Origin: Symbiopectobacterium purcellii_A
GTDB taxonomy: Bacteria > Pseudomonadota > Gammaproteobacteria > Enterobacterales > Enterobacteriaceae
Assembly (NCBI RefSeq): GCF_052050035.1
Contig: NZ_CP189882.1
Location: forward strand, 992,001-1,056,000
Length of the DNA stretch: 64,000 bases
Reading direction: 5' to 3'
Both the position numbers and the translations under genes were made by a program. Below the pieces are notes generated by a model. It was not told the DNA's origin. It saw only the letters and a program-made list of their open reading frames with translations, and searched no databases. This document shows positions 16,553 to 25,755 of this stretch, in pieces (the first letter of the stretch is position 1; the number at the start of each line of letters is the position of its first letter).

Positions 16553-17542
16553 TCAGCGTGCAAGCGAGGTCGCGGGTGAACGCATATAGCGGAAGAAATC
16601 GCTATCCGGGCTCAGCACCATTACGTCCTGATTGTCGTTGAAGCTGGCTTCATAGGCACGCAGACTACGGATAAAGGCATAGAAGTTCGGATCTTCGCCA
16701 AACGCGTTGGCAAACAACCGGGCCGCTTCCGCATCCCCTTCACCGCGCATGATCAGCGCTTCACGTTCCGCTTCGGCCAAGGTACGCGTCACCAAATAAT
16801 CTGCCGCCGCTTTGAGTTTCTCAGCCTGTTCCTGACCTTGAGAACGGTGACGACGGGCAACCGCTTCACGTTCTGCACGCATACGGGCGAAGATCGCATT
16901 CGACACTTCCGTCGGCAGGTTGATCTGCTTGATACGCACATCCATCACTTCGATACCGAGAGCCGCCATACTGTTCGGGTTGATATGAGGCTGAGCACCC
17001 TTGGTCTCTTGCTCCACGCGTGCGGCAGCAGAGGCAATGGCGCTATCCGCTTCGGTGGTTTCACCGGTACCGGTATTCAGCGCATCACGCACGTCCAACA
17101 TCAGTCGACCGCGGGAATCGGTCACAATACCACGCACGTCCAAACGACCGATTTCAGAACGCAAGCGGTCACTGAACTTACGTTTGAGCAGCACTTCTGC
17201 CTGAGAAATATCACCACCGCCCGTTGTCAGGTAGTAGCGGCTGAAATCACTGATACGCCATTTGATGTAAGAATCCACGATCAGGTCTTTCTGCTCCGAA
17301 GTGATGAAGCGATCGGCCTGGTTTTCCATGGTCTGAATGCGCGCATCCAGCATCTTCACGGTATCAATAAACGGTACTTTAAACTGCAAACCTGGCGCAT
17401 AGATAACAGGCTTGTTCTCATCATCGCGCAATACTTTGCCAAAGCGCATCACAATGCCGCGCTGGCCTTCCTGCACCACAAACACTGAGGCATACAGCGC
17501 CATCAGCACCAGGACGAGGATAAAAACGATAGACTTACGCAT
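16553..17542 (-). CDS. hflC: FtsH protease modulator HflC
   Basis: HflC pairs with HflK in the inner-membrane complex that surrounds and restrains the FtsH protease. The 329-residue product has one N-terminal membrane anchor (SIVFILVLVLMALYASVFVV) and a Band 7/SPFH domain on the periplasmic side with VDSYIKWRISDFSRYY near residue 90 and MRAEREAVARRHRSQGQEQAEK near residue 215. It aligns with E. coli HflC (334 residues) with only a few residues missing near position 155. It starts 2 bp after the hflK stop, so the genes are translationally coupled. Confidence 0.95.
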   Translation of the reverse strand: MRKSIVFILVLVLMALYASVFVVQEGQRGIVMRFGKVLRDDENKPVIYAPGLQFKVPFIDTVKMLDARIQTMENQADRFITSEQKDLIVDSYIKWRISDFSRYYLTTGGGDISQAEVLLKRKFSDRLRSEIGRLDVRGIVTDSRGRLMLDVRDALNTGTGETTEADSAIASAAARVEQETKGAQPHINPNSMAALGIEVMDVRIKQINLPTEVSNAIFARMRAEREAVARRHRSQGQEQAEKLKAAADYLVTRTLAEAEREALIMRGEGDAEAARLFANAFGEDPNFYAFIRSLRAYEASFNDNQDVMVLSPDSDFFRYMRSPATSLAR

Positions 17543-17544
17543 TA

Positions 17545-18792
17545 TTATTCTCTCCCAAAATCACGCTGCGCATTTGCGCGACGCTGGTCCATGACGGTTC
17601 CACGCGTGCTGGTACGGGTTTGTCCGGTGGTTGCTCCGTTGTTGTTCGGTGCAGAGGGCAGACGCATCGGCGCAGCCGTAGTGTTACTGGTCGCGTTACC
17701 GCTGGCATTGCCTGTCTGACCGCGCATCAGTTGATCCAACGGCAGCACCATCAGGCTGTTGCCTTTGTCATTAACCAACACTTTCCGGGTATGCCCCAGT
17801 ACGCGCTCCATGCTTTCGATATAGAGACGTTCGCGGGTAATTTCTGGCGCGGCTTTGTATTCCGGCAGAATCTTGGCAAAACGAGCCACTTCACCCTGAG
17901 CTTCAAGCGTGATGCGCGCGCGATAAGCACGGGCCTCTTCCAGCACACGCTGTGCCTGACCGTTCGCACGCGGCTGCACTTCGTTGGCGTAGGCTTCTGC
18001 TTCACGAATGTATTGCTGTTCGTTCTCGCGTGCCGCGATAGCGTCATCAAACGCGGCTTTCACTTCCTCCGGCGGACGCGCCGCCTGGAAGTTAACGTCC
18101 AACAGGGTTAACCCCATGTTGTACGGACGAATGGTTTCTTCCAATACGCGTTGCGTGTCAGTACGCACGATGGAACGCCCCTCAGTGAGGATTTTGTCCA
18201 TGGTGTATTTACCGATAACGCCGCGCAGGGCGCTGTCAGTGGCCTGACTCAGACTGTAGTCGGCATTGGTAACGCTAAACAGATAGCGCTCAGGCTCCGT
18301 GACACGATACTGAACGTTCATCTCCACGCGCACCACGTTTTCATCCGACGTCAACATCACGCCAGAGGTGGCCAATTCACGCACCGATTCCACGTTTACC
18401 GCACGAACCGAATCGATAAATGTCGGTTTCCAGTTCAGACCCGGCCCTACCAGGTGGCTGAACTTGCCAAAGCGTGTCACTACGCCGCGCTCGGCTTCTC
18501 GGATGGTGTAAAAGCCGCTCGCAGCCCAAATCACCACGGCCGCTACCGCGACAATACCCACGACCCGACCACCCAGGCCGCTGCCAGAGGTGACGCCGCC
18601 GTTACCTGAATTCCTGCTTCCGCCCAGTTCGCCCAGCTTCTTGCTCAGCTTGCGGAAGATATCATACAGATCGGGAGGACCTTGATCACGGCCGCCTTTA
18701 TTATTGTTTCCGCCAGAGTTGCCGCCTTGATTATTGCTGCTCCCCCACGGGTCGCGGTCCTGTCCGTTATTACCGGGCTGATTCCACGCCAT
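17545..18792 (-). CDS. hflK: FtsH protease modulator HflK
   Basis: HflK is the partner of HflC in the FtsH-regulating complex. The 415-residue protein has the typical Gly/Asn-rich cytoplasmic N-terminus (NNQGGNSGGNNNKGG, residues 20-34), one membrane helix near residues 78-98 (VVGIVAVAAVVIWAASGFYTI) and an SPFH domain. A variable Asn/Thr-rich C-tail follows MVLPLDQLMRG. It is intact. It lies 91 bp downstream of hflX in the hfq-hflX-hflK-hflC order known from E. coli. Confidence 0.95.
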   Translation of the reverse strand: MAWNQPGNNGQDRDPWGSSNNQGGNSGGNNNKGGRDQGPPDLYDIFRKLSKKLGELGGSRNSGNGGVTSGSGLGGRVVGIVAVAAVVIWAASGFYTIREAERGVVTRFGKFSHLVGPGLNWKPTFIDSVRAVNVESVRELATSGVMLTSDENVVRVEMNVQYRVTEPERYLFSVTNADYSLSQATDSALRGVIGKYTMDKILTEGRSIVRTDTQRVLEETIRPYNMGLTLLDVNFQAARPPEEVKAAFDDAIAARENEQQYIREAEAYANEVQPRANGQAQRVLEEARAYRARITLEAQGEVARFAKILPEYKAAPEITRERLYIESMERVLGHTRKVLVNDKGNSLMVLPLDQLMRGQTGNASGNATSNTTAAPMRLPSAPNNNGATTGQTRTSTRGTVMDQRRANAQRDFGRE

Positions 18793-18883
18793 GTTTTAGC
18801 TCCATTCTTTTATGATTGGTGTTCTTCAGGTTCAATATCCCAGAGTCCGCAGAACAGTGCCGAGATTGACCAAGAGGTCAGTC

Positions 18884-20164
18884 TCAAACCACATAATCCG
18901 CGAGTTCTTGCTCTTGTTTGCAAAGACGACGCCAGTCCACCATCGGCATACGCACGATAAGCCGCATGCGGCCGTCTTCCTCAATCCATTCTTTTTCTAT
19001 TGCCTGAAGCTGGTAAAAACGACTACGAAGGCGTCCTGCCTGCGGAGGAAGGCTCAGAGAATAATGTGCGATGTCCCCTGATAGCCACTCCGTCAATGCC
19101 TGAAATAACAACGAAATTCCGTCACCTGTCTGAGCAGAAAGCCACACCCTGACCGGCACATTCTCTTCGTTGCGATCGATACGCGGAACGAAACCGTCCA
19201 GCATGTCGATTTTGTTCATCACGAGCAGCACAGGAATCTCATCAGCCTCGATTTCTGCCAACACCTCGTTTACCGCTGCAATATTCTCGTCGATACGAGG
19301 ATCGGCAGCATCCACTAAGTGCAGCAACAACGACGCCTGACGCGTCTCCTGCAATGTCGCTTTAAACGCCGCCACCAAATCGTGCGGCAAGTGACGAATA
19401 AACCCTACGGTATCGGCAAACACCGTGTCCCCGACATCCACAACATTAATCCGTCGCAGCGTAGGATCCAGGGTGGCAAACAGCTGATCGGCAGCATAAA
19501 CGCCTGCTGCTGTCATTTCGTTAAACAGGGTGGATTTTCCGGCGTTGGTATAGCCAACCAGCGCAACCGTAGGCACATCCGCACGCGTTCTGGCACGACG
19601 CCCTTGTTCACGCTGCTTCTGCACGCGCTCAAGGCGAGAGAGGATCTGGCTGATACGGTTACGCAACAAGCGACGGTCAGTTTCGAGCTGGGTTTCACCC
19701 GGCCCACGCAGGCCAATCCCCCCTTTCTGACGCTCAAGGTGCGTCCATCCCCTCACCAAACGCGTGGCAAGGTGACGCAACTGCGCCAGTTCAACCTGCA
19801 ATTTCCCCTCGTGCGTACGCGCACGCTGGGCAAAAATATCCAGAATCAATCCGGTTCTGTTGATAACACGGCATTCGCACAAACGCTCAAGGTTACGCTC
19901 CTGAGCAGGCGTCAGCGCATGATTGAACAGCACGACAAAGGCATCGGTGGCTTTCACCGCCTGTGCAATTTCTTCCGCCTTGCCTTCACCCACAAAATAT
20001 TTGGAGTGCGGTGCCTTGCGGCTACCGGTGATCACCTGCAATGACTCGATACCGGCGGAGGAAACCAGAGATTCAAACTCCAGCAAATCGTCCGTATCTC
20101 TGTCTTGCGAAAAATAAATATGAACCAATACGGCCCGTTCACCGGCTTCATAACGGTCAAACAA
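18884..20164 (-). CDS. hflX: Ribosome-associated GTPase HflX
   Basis: HflX is a GTPase that splits and rescues stalled 70S ribosomes. The 426-residue protein contains the HflX N-terminal domain (TGSRKAPHSKYFVGEGKAEEI near residue 46, LFNHALTPAQERNLE), the GGIGLRGPGETQLETDRR linker near residue 148, and the GTPase motifs GYTNAGKS (G1, near 204), DTVGFIRHLP (G3) and NKID (G4, near 320). It is intact, 92 bp downstream of hfq. Confidence 0.96.
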   Translation of the reverse strand: MFDRYEAGERAVLVHIYFSQDRDTDDLLEFESLVSSAGIESLQVITGSRKAPHSKYFVGEGKAEEIAQAVKATDAFVVLFNHALTPAQERNLERLCECRVINRTGLILDIFAQRARTHEGKLQVELAQLRHLATRLVRGWTHLERQKGGIGLRGPGETQLETDRRLLRNRISQILSRLERVQKQREQGRRARTRADVPTVALVGYTNAGKSTLFNEMTAAGVYAADQLFATLDPTLRRINVVDVGDTVFADTVGFIRHLPHDLVAAFKATLQETRQASLLLHLVDAADPRIDENIAAVNEVLAEIEADEIPVLLVMNKIDMLDGFVPRIDRNEENVPVRVWLSAQTGDGISLLFQALTEWLSGDIAHYSLSLPPQAGRLRSRFYQLQAIEKEWIEEDGRMRLIVRMPMVDWRRLCKQEQELADYVV

Positions 20165-20256
20165 ACGTGCGACCTCTCAAACAAACGAAAAACACCCTGG
20201 TGGCAAGCGCTAGCGATGTGTACAAACTCCCAACCGGGGTGAAAGCGCAATACGCG

Positions 20257-20556
20257 TTATTCCGCGTCATCACTATCCTGCGCCGACGACTGCTGATTTG
20301 CAGACGAACCACCATGGTAGTTGCTGGTGCCAGGGTTATTGCTGTGATGAGAAACCGGACGAGACGGCACCACGGTGGAGATAGCGTGCTTATACACCAT
20401 CTGGCTAACCGTGTTTTTCAACAAGATAACGAACTGATCGAAAGACTCGATCTGGCCCTGCAACTTGATACCATTCACCAAATAAATAGAAACCGGAACA
20501 CGTTCGCGACGCAGCGCGTTCAGGAACGGGTCTTGCAAAGATTGCCCCTTAGCCAT
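20257..20556 (-). CDS. hfq: RNA chaperone Hfq
   Basis: Hfq is a hexameric Sm-like RNA chaperone that pairs small RNAs with mRNA targets. The 99-residue product has the full Sm core (GQSLQDPFLNALRRERV with the conserved Gln8; SFDQFVILLKN; YKHAISTVVPSRPV ending near residue 68) and an acidic, Ser/Asn-rich tail ending DDAE. It is intact; E. coli Hfq is 102 residues. The 149-bp gap to miaA upstream is likely to hold its own promoter, as in E. coli. Confidence 0.97.
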   Translation of the reverse strand: MAKGQSLQDPFLNALRRERVPVSIYLVNGIKLQGQIESFDQFVILLKNTVSQMVYKHAISTVVPSRPVSHHSNNPGTSNYHGGSSANQQSSAQDSDDAE

Positions 20557-20705
20557 TCTATATTTTCCTTATTTGCTTGTTGTTTGTAACAAAGAACCCC
20601 AAGGCTCTAAAATAATGATGTAAAAAAATTGTGCGCTGAGACTCGCCAATTGTACACAATCGGCCACCCTATGCACTAACTATGCGCGTATAATAAACCC
20701 GCACA

Positions 20706-21650
20706 TCAAGGTGCCTGTACCACCGCCATCACACGTTCAAACGCATCCTGCGGTTTTTCACTATCCAACCAATGAACTCCGTCCCAACCGCGCAGCCAGG
20801 TCATTTGACGTTTCGCCAACTGACGTGTTGCACAGATACCACGGAACACCATGTCATCGTAATCACACTCGCCGGATAAATATGACCACATCTGGCGATA
20901 ACCAACGCAACGAACAGACGGCAAATCCTGATGTAAATCGCCCCGGGCAAAGAGCGAACGGACTTCCGTCTCAAATCCTGCCGCCAGCATCTGCTGAAAG
21001 CGCAGCGCAATGCGTTCGTGCAACAGCTCGCGCGTCACCGGTGCAATGGCAAACTGATGCACACGGTAAGGCAACGCCTCACCCGCTGTTTTTGTCAGCT
21101 CTGTTAAAGTGTTACCTGAAACGAAAAAAACTTCCAGTGCCCGGCACAGTCTCTGCGGATCATTTGGATGAATCCGAGCCGCTGCAACGGGATCAATCTC
21201 ACACAATTGGCGGTGAAGTGCTTCCCACCCTTGCTCACGCGCCAGCGCTTCGATGCGCTGGCGCACGGCCATGTCGGCTGACGGCAGCGGTGAAAACCCC
21301 TCCAGCAGCGCCTTGAAGTACAGCATGGTTCCCCCCACCAACAGGGGAATGCGCCCGGCAGCGGTAATTTCCGACATCTCCCACAACGCATCGCGGCGAA
21401 AATACGCGGCGGAATAAGCCTGCGTCGGATCAAGAATATTGATCAAACGGTGCGGCGCCTGCGCCAGCTCATCAGCGCTGGGTTTGGCACTGCCGATATC
21501 CATTCCTTTATAGATAAGGGCGGAGTCCACACTAATCAACTCAACGGGCAACGATTGTCGCAACGCCATCGCCAGCGCGGTTTTTCCTGACGCCGTAGGC
21601 CCCATGATAAAAATCGCCGGGGGAAGGGGCGCGCTCGATAATTCAGTCAT
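20706..21650 (-). CDS. miaA: tRNA dimethylallyltransferase
   Basis: MiaA transfers dimethylallyl from DMAPP to A37 of tRNAs reading UNN codons. The 314-residue protein has the P-loop GPTASGKT (residues 17-24), the DSALIYKGMDIGSAKP block near residue 40, LVGGTMLYFKALLEG near residue 103 and the C-terminal CATRQLAKRQMTWLRGW tRNA-binding motif. Its start overlaps the mutL stop by four bases (ATGA), so the two are coupled. It is intact. Confidence 0.96.
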   Translation of the reverse strand: MTELSSAPLPPAIFIMGPTASGKTALAMALRQSLPVELISVDSALIYKGMDIGSAKPSADELAQAPHRLINILDPTQAYSAAYFRRDALWEMSEITAAGRIPLLVGGTMLYFKALLEGFSPLPSADMAVRQRIEALAREQGWEALHRQLCEIDPVAAARIHPNDPQRLCRALEVFFVSGNTLTELTKTAGEALPYRVHQFAIAPVTRELLHERIALRFQQMLAAGFETEVRSLFARGDLHQDLPSVRCVGYRQMWSYLSGECDYDDMVFRGICATRQLAKRQMTWLRGWDGVHWLDSEKPQDAFERVMAVVQAP

Positions 21651-23560
21651 ACTTTCAAAGCCTTAATGGCATCTTCCACGCTAACCGGCTGCAACAGCGA
21701 TGCGGGCGACTGTTTCGCCAGCCCCGGACAAAGCCGCTCTATTTCCGTCAACAGTTGTATCGCCTGCGCCTGGCTCCAACGCTCGTGGTCGCTGTGCAGT
21801 TGTTCCGACAACCAGGTCGCCAGTTGCTCAGGCGTGCACGCAGGTTGCAGCGCAAGATAGCCTAACAGTTCAGAGATCAAGTTTTGTAAATTTTGTTGGC
21901 GCAATGGTAAAGGTACAGCGCGCAGTAGCGCTCTCTGAGACTCCAGCGTGATATCGATACCAAACTGAGCCAATAACGCCTGATGATGCCGCAGCGCTTC
22001 GCGTTCATTTTTTTCCACGGTCAAACGCTGTGGAATCAATAATGGCTGGGGACGCAACCCTTGTTCCGGCGGTAACAGCTGCGCGCGCTTGAGGTAACGC
22101 TCGGCGTGCGTCAGTGACACCATCGCCAACCCGTGCTGATATTCCACCAGCGCGAAGCTGGGCGGAAACACAGTTAACAGACGACCAAAGCCTTGAGTCA
22201 CGCTGGCCAGTTCAAAATCCGGCACAGATGCTGCCACGGCGGGGTTGCTGGGTTCTTGAACCGCCTCCGCAACCGACGCGGGTTTCAAGAGTGTCTGGTA
22301 AAGCTCACCCTGCTTTTTCTGATAGGGCGCGCCAGCAGTGGGCACTGGTCCCCGCCCTTGTGTTTGAGCACCGCGTGACTGATAGGCCGGGGCACTCTCC
22401 TTCATCTGGCGTGCAGGAACGCTTACTGCTTGCGGCGGTGCATGCTCCACCGGTCGTGCGAGCTGCGCAAACTGGTTTTCTCCTGCGGCGATGCGAGTTT
22501 CCGGCTGCCACGCGATGGCTTCGGTTGCCGCGTCAGAGGTCACCGTCGCCAACGGCAGCTCAGACGCCTGCTGTAATACACTCACCACCGCCTGATAGAT
22601 AAAATCGTGCACCAGACGCGACTCATGGAAACGCACTTCGTGCTTAGCCGGATGCACATTGACGTCAACCTGATGCGGATCCACTTCAAGAAACAGCAGG
22701 TAGGCGGGCTGCTGTTCACCGTGCAAACTGTCCTGGTAAGCCTGACGGATAGCGTGATTGATTAGCCGATCGCGCATCATGCGTTGATTGACATAGCAAT
22801 ACTGCATGTCGGTCAGTTGCTTTGCGCCCTCGGGATCGACCACCCACCCGTGAATGGATAAATCGCCGTGATGCCAGGAAATACGCAGCGCGTGTTGCAA
22901 AAACAGCGGCCCACAAACGCTGCCGACGCGGCGCTCATGCTGTGAGGCGTCCGTCGCGGCACGGTATTGGCGGATCGTTTTACCATTATGGTTGAGGGTG
23001 ATCGCCACATCGAAGCGCGCCAGCGCGATGCGGCGCACCACTTCATCGATATGTGCGAATTCTGTCTTTTCTGTGCGCATGAATTTGCGCCGCGCGGGGG
23101 TGTTGTAGAACAGATCGAGCACTTCCAGCGTAGTACCCACCGGGTGTGCCGCCGGTTTTACCGTCACCGCCATATCACGGCCTTCCGCATAGGCCTGCCA
23201 CGCTTCATTCTGATCCGCCGTGCGGGACGTCAGCGTTAAGCGTGAAACCGAACTGATACTCGCCAGCGCCTCGCCGCGAAAACCCAAGCTGATAATCGCT
23301 TCGAGATCGTCCAGCGTGGCAATTTTGCTGGTCGCATGACGTGCCAGCGCTAAGGCCAGGTCGTCTTTGCCAATTCCTGTGCCGTTATCACGAATCCGAA
23401 TACGTTTTACCCCGCCGCGATCAATATCGATATCAATTCGGGTCGCCCCGGCATCGAGACTGTTCTCCACCAGTTCCTTCACCACAGAAGCAGGGCGTTC
23501 CACCACTTCTCCGGCGGCAATCTGGTTAGCCAGTTGGGGAGGCAAAACCTGAATCGGCAT
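21647..23560 (-). CDS. mutL: DNA mismatch repair protein MutL
   Basis: MutL links mismatch recognition by MutS to MutH nicking and helicase loading. The 637-residue product has the GHKL ATPase motifs ENSLDAGATRID (motif I, near residue 32), IRDNGTGI (motif II) and GFRGEALASISSV (motif III). A transducer domain with HPAKHEVRFH near residue 300, a Pro/Gln-rich linker (about 340-440) and a C-terminal dimerisation domain follow. It is slightly longer than E. coli MutL (615), mostly in the linker. It looks intact, so the homopolymer lesions elsewhere in the window are not explained by an obvious mutL defect. Confidence 0.95.
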   Translation of the reverse strand: MPIQVLPPQLANQIAAGEVVERPASVVKELVENSLDAGATRIDIDIDRGGVKRIRIRDNGTGIGKDDLALALARHATSKIATLDDLEAIISLGFRGEALASISSVSRLTLTSRTADQNEAWQAYAEGRDMAVTVKPAAHPVGTTLEVLDLFYNTPARRKFMRTEKTEFAHIDEVVRRIALARFDVAITLNHNGKTIRQYRAATDASQHERRVGSVCGPLFLQHALRISWHHGDLSIHGWVVDPEGAKQLTDMQYCYVNQRMMRDRLINHAIRQAYQDSLHGEQQPAYLLFLEVDPHQVDVNVHPAKHEVRFHESRLVHDFIYQAVVSVLQQASELPLATVTSDAATEAIAWQPETRIAAGENQFAQLARPVEHAPPQAVSVPARQMKESAPAYQSRGAQTQGRGPVPTAGAPYQKKQGELYQTLLKPASVAEAVQEPSNPAVAASVPDFELASVTQGFGRLLTVFPPSFALVEYQHGLAMVSLTHAERYLKRAQLLPPEQGLRPQPLLIPQRLTVEKNEREALRHHQALLAQFGIDITLESQRALLRAVPLPLRQQNLQNLISELLGYLALQPACTPEQLATWLSEQLHSDHERWSQAQAIQLLTEIERLCPGLAKQSPASLLQPVSVEDAIKALKV

Positions 23561-23602
23561 GCAAGTTCCTCTGTTATTGACGCACGCGCGTCGCGAACGG
23601 CA

Positions 23603-25276
23603 TCAGGCTGACGGGATAATCAGCGTCTGCCCAAGTTGTACCGTGCCGGACGTCATGTAATTGGCACGTTGGATCTCCTTCATACTTACACCATATCGCA
23701 TGGCGATGGCACTCAGGCTATCTCCTTTTACCACTTTATGTTTGACAGGAACGGCGGTACGCGGCGCCGGGGCCGTCGATGTGCGAGCCCCCGCAGGGAT
23801 ACGCAATTTCTGCCCCACCCAGATGCCGTCTTTTTTCAGATTATTCTCACTACGCAATGCCGCCATACTGACGCCGTAACGCGCTGCAATACCCGAAAGA
23901 GACTCACCGCGCGCCACAGAATGGTTCGTAACCGCGGTACTACTCGATGCCGAGGTTATGGGCGTCGCTGCCTTACGGTTGACCGGCTGTACGACCGGTC
24001 GGTTTTCCTGCTTTGGGACGGATTGTACTGGATGCGCCTGGAAATAGCTGCGCAACCCCCGGTAGATCGCCGTGGCGATTTTATCCTGATAATCGCTGCT
24101 TCCCAGCAGACGCTCCTCGGTCAGGTTGCTGATAAAGCCCGTTTCCACCAGCAATGAGGGAATATCCGGCGAGCGCAGTACACCCAGGCTGGCGTGTTCC
24201 GGGCGGCGTTTGTGCAACGACCCGACGCGCTGCATTTCCTGCAACACTTTGACCGCCACATCATAACCGACGCGCTGAGAGTTACCGAACTGCAAATCCA
24301 GTACTGCCTGACTCAGGTAAGGATCGGCACTGTTGTTTGCCAGCAGATCCCCTGCGCCACCCAGCAGTTCAGACTGCTTCTCGTGTTGTTCCAGCCAGTT
24401 GGCCATCTCACTGTTAGCACGCCGGTTGGAGAGCACCCATACGGAAGCACCGGAAGCCCCACTGTTTGGCGCGGCATCCGCGTGAATGGAGACCAGCAGG
24501 TTGGCACCTTGCTTGCGCGCCACATCGGAGCGTCCCATGACAGAGATAAAGTAATCGCCGTCACGCGTCATTACGCCTTTAAAATTAGGATCGCTATTCA
24601 GCAGGGTGTGCAATTTGCGCCCAATCGCCAGCGTCACGTTTTTCTCGCGCAAGCCAGAAGGCCCAATGGCACCGGGGTCCTGTCCACCGTGTCCGGCATC
24701 AATGGCGACGATCACCGGTTCGCTGGCACTGCCAGAACGCGGCGCTGCTGCACGCGCTGAGGCATTGCTGTTCACCACCACGGTAGGTTTGTTGTTAAAC
24801 GGATTGCCACCCGATTCAACCGGTGCCGTGTTGCGGGTTTCACGCGTCACGGGAGCCGCTGTCGGCGCTTTAGCCACCTTCGCTTTCTGCTGCCCGGCAA
24901 CGGTAAACACCACGTTAAAGCCCGCGCCAGCTTTCTGTGTCGAAGCGCGCGTTTTGGCCGGTTGGGTCAAATCCAGCACCAGTCGCAGGCTCTGTGCATC
25001 CTTCGCCTGACTGGTACGAATGCGTTTGATAATGTTTTGCCCACTGAACTCCAGCGGCAACCCTTGAACCACACCCGTCTGCCGGATGTCGATCACCACC
25101 CGATCCGGGTTATTTAGCGGGAAAAAGGCATAGATCGGCTGTCCGCTGAAATTCAGGCTGACCGTTGCCTGATTATCACCGTTTTCAACCTTGATATCAG
25201 AAAGGTTGGCGGCCCAACCCGTACTGGCCAGCAGCAGCCCAGGCCACATCACCAGAGCGAGCACGCGTTTCATCAT
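23603..25276 (-). CDS. amiB: N-acetylmuramoyl-L-alanine amidase AmiB
   Basis: AmiB is a periplasmic zinc amidase that splits septal peptidoglycan during cell separation, activated by EnvC. The 557-residue protein has a signal peptide (residues 1-23), an N-terminal AMIN domain, an Amidase_3 domain with zinc ligands in IDAGHGGQDPGAIG (His), LREKNVTLAIG (Glu) and LVSIHADAAPN (His), and two C-terminal LysM repeats (GESLSGIAARYGVSMAAL and GDSLSAIAMRYGVSMKEI). E. coli AmiB (445 residues) is shorter. The start overlaps the tsaE stop (ATGA). It is intact. Confidence 0.94.
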   Translation of the reverse strand: MMKRVLALVMWPGLLLASTGWAANLSDIKVENGDNQATVSLNFSGQPIYAFFPLNNPDRVVIDIRQTGVVQGLPLEFSGQNIIKRIRTSQAKDAQSLRLVLDLTQPAKTRASTQKAGAGFNVVFTVAGQQKAKVAKAPTAAPVTRETRNTAPVESGGNPFNNKPTVVVNSNASARAAAPRSGSASEPVIVAIDAGHGGQDPGAIGPSGLREKNVTLAIGRKLHTLLNSDPNFKGVMTRDGDYFISVMGRSDVARKQGANLLVSIHADAAPNSGASGASVWVLSNRRANSEMANWLEQHEKQSELLGGAGDLLANNSADPYLSQAVLDLQFGNSQRVGYDVAVKVLQEMQRVGSLHKRRPEHASLGVLRSPDIPSLLVETGFISNLTEERLLGSSDYQDKIATAIYRGLRSYFQAHPVQSVPKQENRPVVQPVNRKAATPITSASSSTAVTNHSVARGESLSGIAARYGVSMAALRSENNLKKDGIWVGQKLRIPAGARTSTAPAPRTAVPVKHKVVKGDSLSAIAMRYGVSMKEIQRANYMTSGTVQLGQTLIIPSA

Positions 25277-25755
25277 GGCGTTTCACTCTCCGGCAGAGAA
25301 GGAATCTGCGCCAGAATACGCTCACCCAGCGCCGATATGGCGATCAGCTGCGCATGCCGCCCTTGCGCTTCATAGTTCAGATGCACTTCAAGATCGGCAC
25401 TGGGGAGAATACCGTCTCCCTGCTGCGGCCACTCAATCAGGCAGATGGCATCCTGCGTCACGTAGTCGCGGATCCCCATAAACTCTAGCTCTTCAGGATC
25501 TGCCAGGCGGTAAAGGTCAAAATGATACACCGCCAACGGTGACAGCGCGTACGGCTCTACCAGCGTATACGTGGGGCTTTTCACATTGCCCTGGTGACCG
25601 CGTGCCTGAAGGAAACCACGACTGAACGTGGTTTTACCGGCACCCAGATCGCCAAAAAGATAAATACTGCATGCGCTGTCACAGGCCTGCGCCAACGATG
25701 CCCCTAATGCGATGGTAGCTGCCTCATCCGGCAGCGGAAAATCTACTTTTTTCAT
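25273..25755 (-). CDS. tsaE: tRNA threonylcarbamoyladenosine biosynthesis ATPase TsaE
   Basis: TsaE is the P-loop ATPase that works with TsaB and TsaD to make t6A37 in ANN-decoding tRNAs. The 160-residue protein starts MKKVDFPLPDEAAT; an upstream in-frame start would add eight residues and is less likely. It carries the Walker A GDLGAGKTTFSRGF near residue 35, KSPTYTLVEPY and the Walker B-like VYHFDLYRLADPEELEFMG, as in E. coli. It overlaps nnr upstream and amiB downstream by four bases each, so it should still be translated although nnr is frameshifted. Confidence 0.95.
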   Translation of the reverse strand: MKKVDFPLPDEAATIALGASLAQACDSACSIYLFGDLGAGKTTFSRGFLQARGHQGNVKSPTYTLVEPYALSPLAVYHFDLYRLADPEELEFMGIRDYVTQDAICLIEWPQQGDGILPSADLEVHLNYEAQGRHAQLIAISALGERILAQIPSLPESETP